DNA of 64,000 bases from NCBI RefSeq assembly GCF_022921055.1, contig NZ_CP095061.1:5245763-5309762 (forward strand). Reading direction: 5' to 3'. Position numbers and translations under genes: made by a program. Below the pieces are notes generated by a model. That model saw only the letters and a program-made list of their open reading frames with translations. It was not told where the DNA came from and searched no databases. Each line of letters opens with the position of its first letter. Within the stretch, counting starts at the first letter, position 1. The DNA is from Hymenobacter volaticus (lineage in GTDB: Bacteria; Bacteroidota; Bacteroidia; Cytophagales; Hymenobacteraceae). Positions 62,144 to 64,000 of this stretch are shown one piece after another.

Positions 62144-63875
62144 TTACTGGACTACCACTTCCACCCGGCGGTTACGGGCGCGCTGCTGCGGGTCGCGGTT
62201 GTCGGCCACCGGGCGAGTGCCGCCATAGCCGCGAGCCACTAGTCGCGCCGAGTCGATACCCTGCTGTACCAAATAGCGCCGCACCACCTGGGCCCTTTGT
62301 TCCGACAGGCGCACATTGAGCGTGGGCTCCCCACGTTGTCGGTGTGGCCGGCTATTTCGAGGCGTAAAGTGGGCTGAGCCCGTAGCGTGCGGGCAAGGCT
62401 GTTCAGGATTGGGCGCGAGGTTGGGAGCAGGCTGGCCGTGCTTTGCGTGAAATACAGGTTGGGCAACGTCACGGTGGCGCCGCGACTAAGCGTGCGGAAA
62501 TCCGGCAAGGGAAGCACCGTGTCCCGGAAAACGGGAAGCGCTGGCGCGGGCCGACGGGGAGCCGGAGCAATAGTACGCACTGCGGCGCGCCGAGGCGCGG
62601 GTAGGTTCGGAGCCGTTGCCCGTGGCTTAGGAGCAACTGCTGGTGTTGCAGTTGCAACAGGGGGTTGCGGCACGGGCAGGTCAGGATAGAGGTACTGTTG
62701 GGGCACCACTACTGGGTCCCGGTTGGCAGCGCCGGGCCGGGTCCAAGAAAATACCGCGCGTGAGTTGCCTTCTATCTGGCGATAGGTGATGCTAACCCGG
62801 TACCAGCGGCCAGCCGTCAGACGTTGGGCAAAGTCGAGCGGTACGGGTGTCTTATTGAAAAACTCCTTGTCGAAGCTCGTCATGCGCAAGACGTTGTCGC
62901 CGGCAAAGGTCACGTCGTGGGCATCGTCGAATTCGGTGTGAAACACATACACGCCGGTTTCGGGGCTTGTACGTAGCCCGTCCAGCGCACACTGAAGCCT
63001 TGGGCAGGCACGCCCGGCACGGGTGGCTTCTGCTGCCAAGCTACCTGCACAACGGGCTCTATCCTAGTCAGAACACCCGTGCCTTTATCAGGTCCCGCAA
63101 AGTAAGTGGCCCGCAGCCCTACGCCCGGAGCCGAGGCAACCACCGCCGAGGCCGCTGCGGCTTCCTTCACGTTGGCGGGCGGCTTGATGCGCATGGGAAC
63201 CGGCTTGGGAGCAGGCGCGCCCGGTACTATACCGATAGAACCTGACGACTTCGTTGGGGCTGGTGCTGCCGTTGGGTTAGTAGCCAGTATTGGCTTCACG
63301 GCGGCGGGCAACGAAGTGTAGAGGTAGCGAGAGGGAATAGCGTCTAACTCATCTATAAGTGGAGGAGACTCTAGCTCAGCTGCCTTGGTGGGTAATTGCC
63401 ACGCCAGTACCACCCGACTGTCCCACCTAACTTGGTAGTATTCCACCCGTAGCGAATAATAGCGGCCCGCCGTGAGTTTCTTGCGGGCTGTGTACCGCGT
63501 AACCCGCTGGTCTACCCAAGAGTCCAGCACTTTACGGCCGCCTATCCACACGCGCATACCGTCATCGGTGGCCATGTGGAAAGTATACACCCCTGTTACG
63601 GGAGCATACACGTAACCCGTCCAGCGGACCGAAAAGTACTCGCCCGGTACGCCCGGCCCCGGCGACACAAAATGGTTGCCATCGGGGCCGATGGTCCAGT
63701 TGAAGTCTATGGTTTTGTCGGTGCGGGTTAGGGCTAGCTTTTCGAAGTTCCGGCCATCATAGTACTGACCCCGCAGGCCGGTACCGACAGGCACCGGGGG
63801 CTGAGCGGCTGCCAGCCTCAGCAGTAGCAGCAAATAAATTAGGCAAAGCCCTCGGAATAAGGCAAGCATCTTCAT
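62144..63875 (-). CDS. Exported PA14-PA14-OmpA protein (two apparent frameshifts)
   Basis: About 577 residues after repair. From ATG 63875 it has a signal peptide (MKMLALFRGLCLIYLLLLLR, LAAAQ), a PA14 domain (GLRGQYYDGRNFEKLALTRT, VYTFHMATDDGMRVWIGGRK), a Pro/Ala-rich linker, a second PA14 domain (GLRATYFAGPDKGTG) and a C-terminal OmpA peptidoglycan-binding domain. One G added near 62961 reads VQAPETGVYVFHTEFDDAHD; one G near 62333 gives GHTDNVGEPTLNVRLSEQRA and the OmpA end VADNRDPQQRARNRRVEVVV. The wall-anchored carbohydrate-binding layout is inferred from the domains. Confidence 0.85.
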
Positions 63876-64000
63876 GGTAATAAACCAGTTAGTTCGCACC
63901 TGTTTAATTGCTGATTTGGCAGCAGCAAGATGAGAGAAAGTGCTAACCCCGTAAAGTTTATTCAACGAGCTAACTGTTTTTAGCCAACGAATTATTTCCC

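Noticed and set aside
1..64000. tRNA, rRNA, CRISPR, IS element or prophage
   Set aside because: No cloverleaf-like segments, regularly spaced repeats, transposase motifs or phage structural genes were recognised. The holin-like protein stands in a non-phage setting.

Overview
The window looks like chromosomal DNA of a Hymenobacter-like member of the Bacteroidota (Cytophagales). The reasons are lineage-typical families (DUF4270 lipoprotein, DUF5686 outer-membrane protein with a carboxypeptidase-like N-terminal domain, AIM24, DUF721, GH3, a PcrB-type synthase, two-domain DppD-DppF ABC ATPase), TAnnTTTG-type promoter boxes, scarcity of Shine-Dalgarno sequences, and palindromic GTCATGCTG...CAGCATGAC intergenic repeats. 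This is inference from recognised families; no database was searched. No rRNA, tRNA, IS element, prophage or CRISPR array was seen. The content is mostly core cell biology.

Layout. 0.2-9.4 kb: lspA, a peptide ABC-transporter ATPase, an R2K-type ATP-grasp protein, rnr, a polyprenyl synthetase, a rhomboid protease and a small PLD-N lipoprotein. 9.5-14.6 kb: a sparse AT-rich stretch with a DUF2939 protein, an HTH regulator, an exact parS-type 16-mer (11731-11746), a thioesterase, a DUF721 protein and recF. 14.6-23.2 kb: pdhA, a TPR membrane protein, ribH, a DksA-like protein, an RNA pseudouridine synthase with a huge disordered N-terminus, then coaX, an outer-membrane protein, lptC and a small membrane protein. 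23.4-34.3 kb: a SurA/PpiD-like foldase, a TPR protein, recJ, a hidden secreted protein, DoxX, lptB, GH3 and a lipoprotein. 34.3-45.6 kb (mainly minus strand): AIM24, an S41 protease, gltX, a pentapeptide protein, ridA, a 3HCDH-domain protein, an AT-rich polytopic membrane protein and glmS. 45.7-53.5 kb: DUF4270, a GT5-type starch-synthase domain, panC, panD, a LPG-synthase-like membrane protein, a heptose-phosphate adenylyltransferase, a Zn peptidase and an acyl-CoA dehydrogenase. 53.7-64 kb: an AraC regulator, a PcrB-type synthase, a holin-like pair, a DnaJ-TPR protein, fasciclin, DUF5686, and a PA14-PA14-OmpA protein.

Functional links. Envelope building is the main theme: lptB and lptC for LPS export, a heptose nucleotidyltransferase, glmS for amino sugars, lspA, polyprenyl and glyceryl-prenyl lipid synthesis, a periplasmic foldase, and several outer-membrane or OmpA-anchored proteins. 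CoA supply is represented by coaX, panC and panD. DNA repair and replication-linked functions are recF, recJ, a DUF721 protein and the parS-type site.

The most striking property of the sequence is that at least eleven genes are interrupted by single-base losses, all restorable by adding one G or C, usually in a G/C run or a CCGG/CC doublet (about fourteen events in 64 kb). After repair every gene has a length divisible by three and a continuous family-like protein. I read these as systematic sequencing or consensus errors rather than real pseudogenes, and I annotate the repaired gene spans as single genes.
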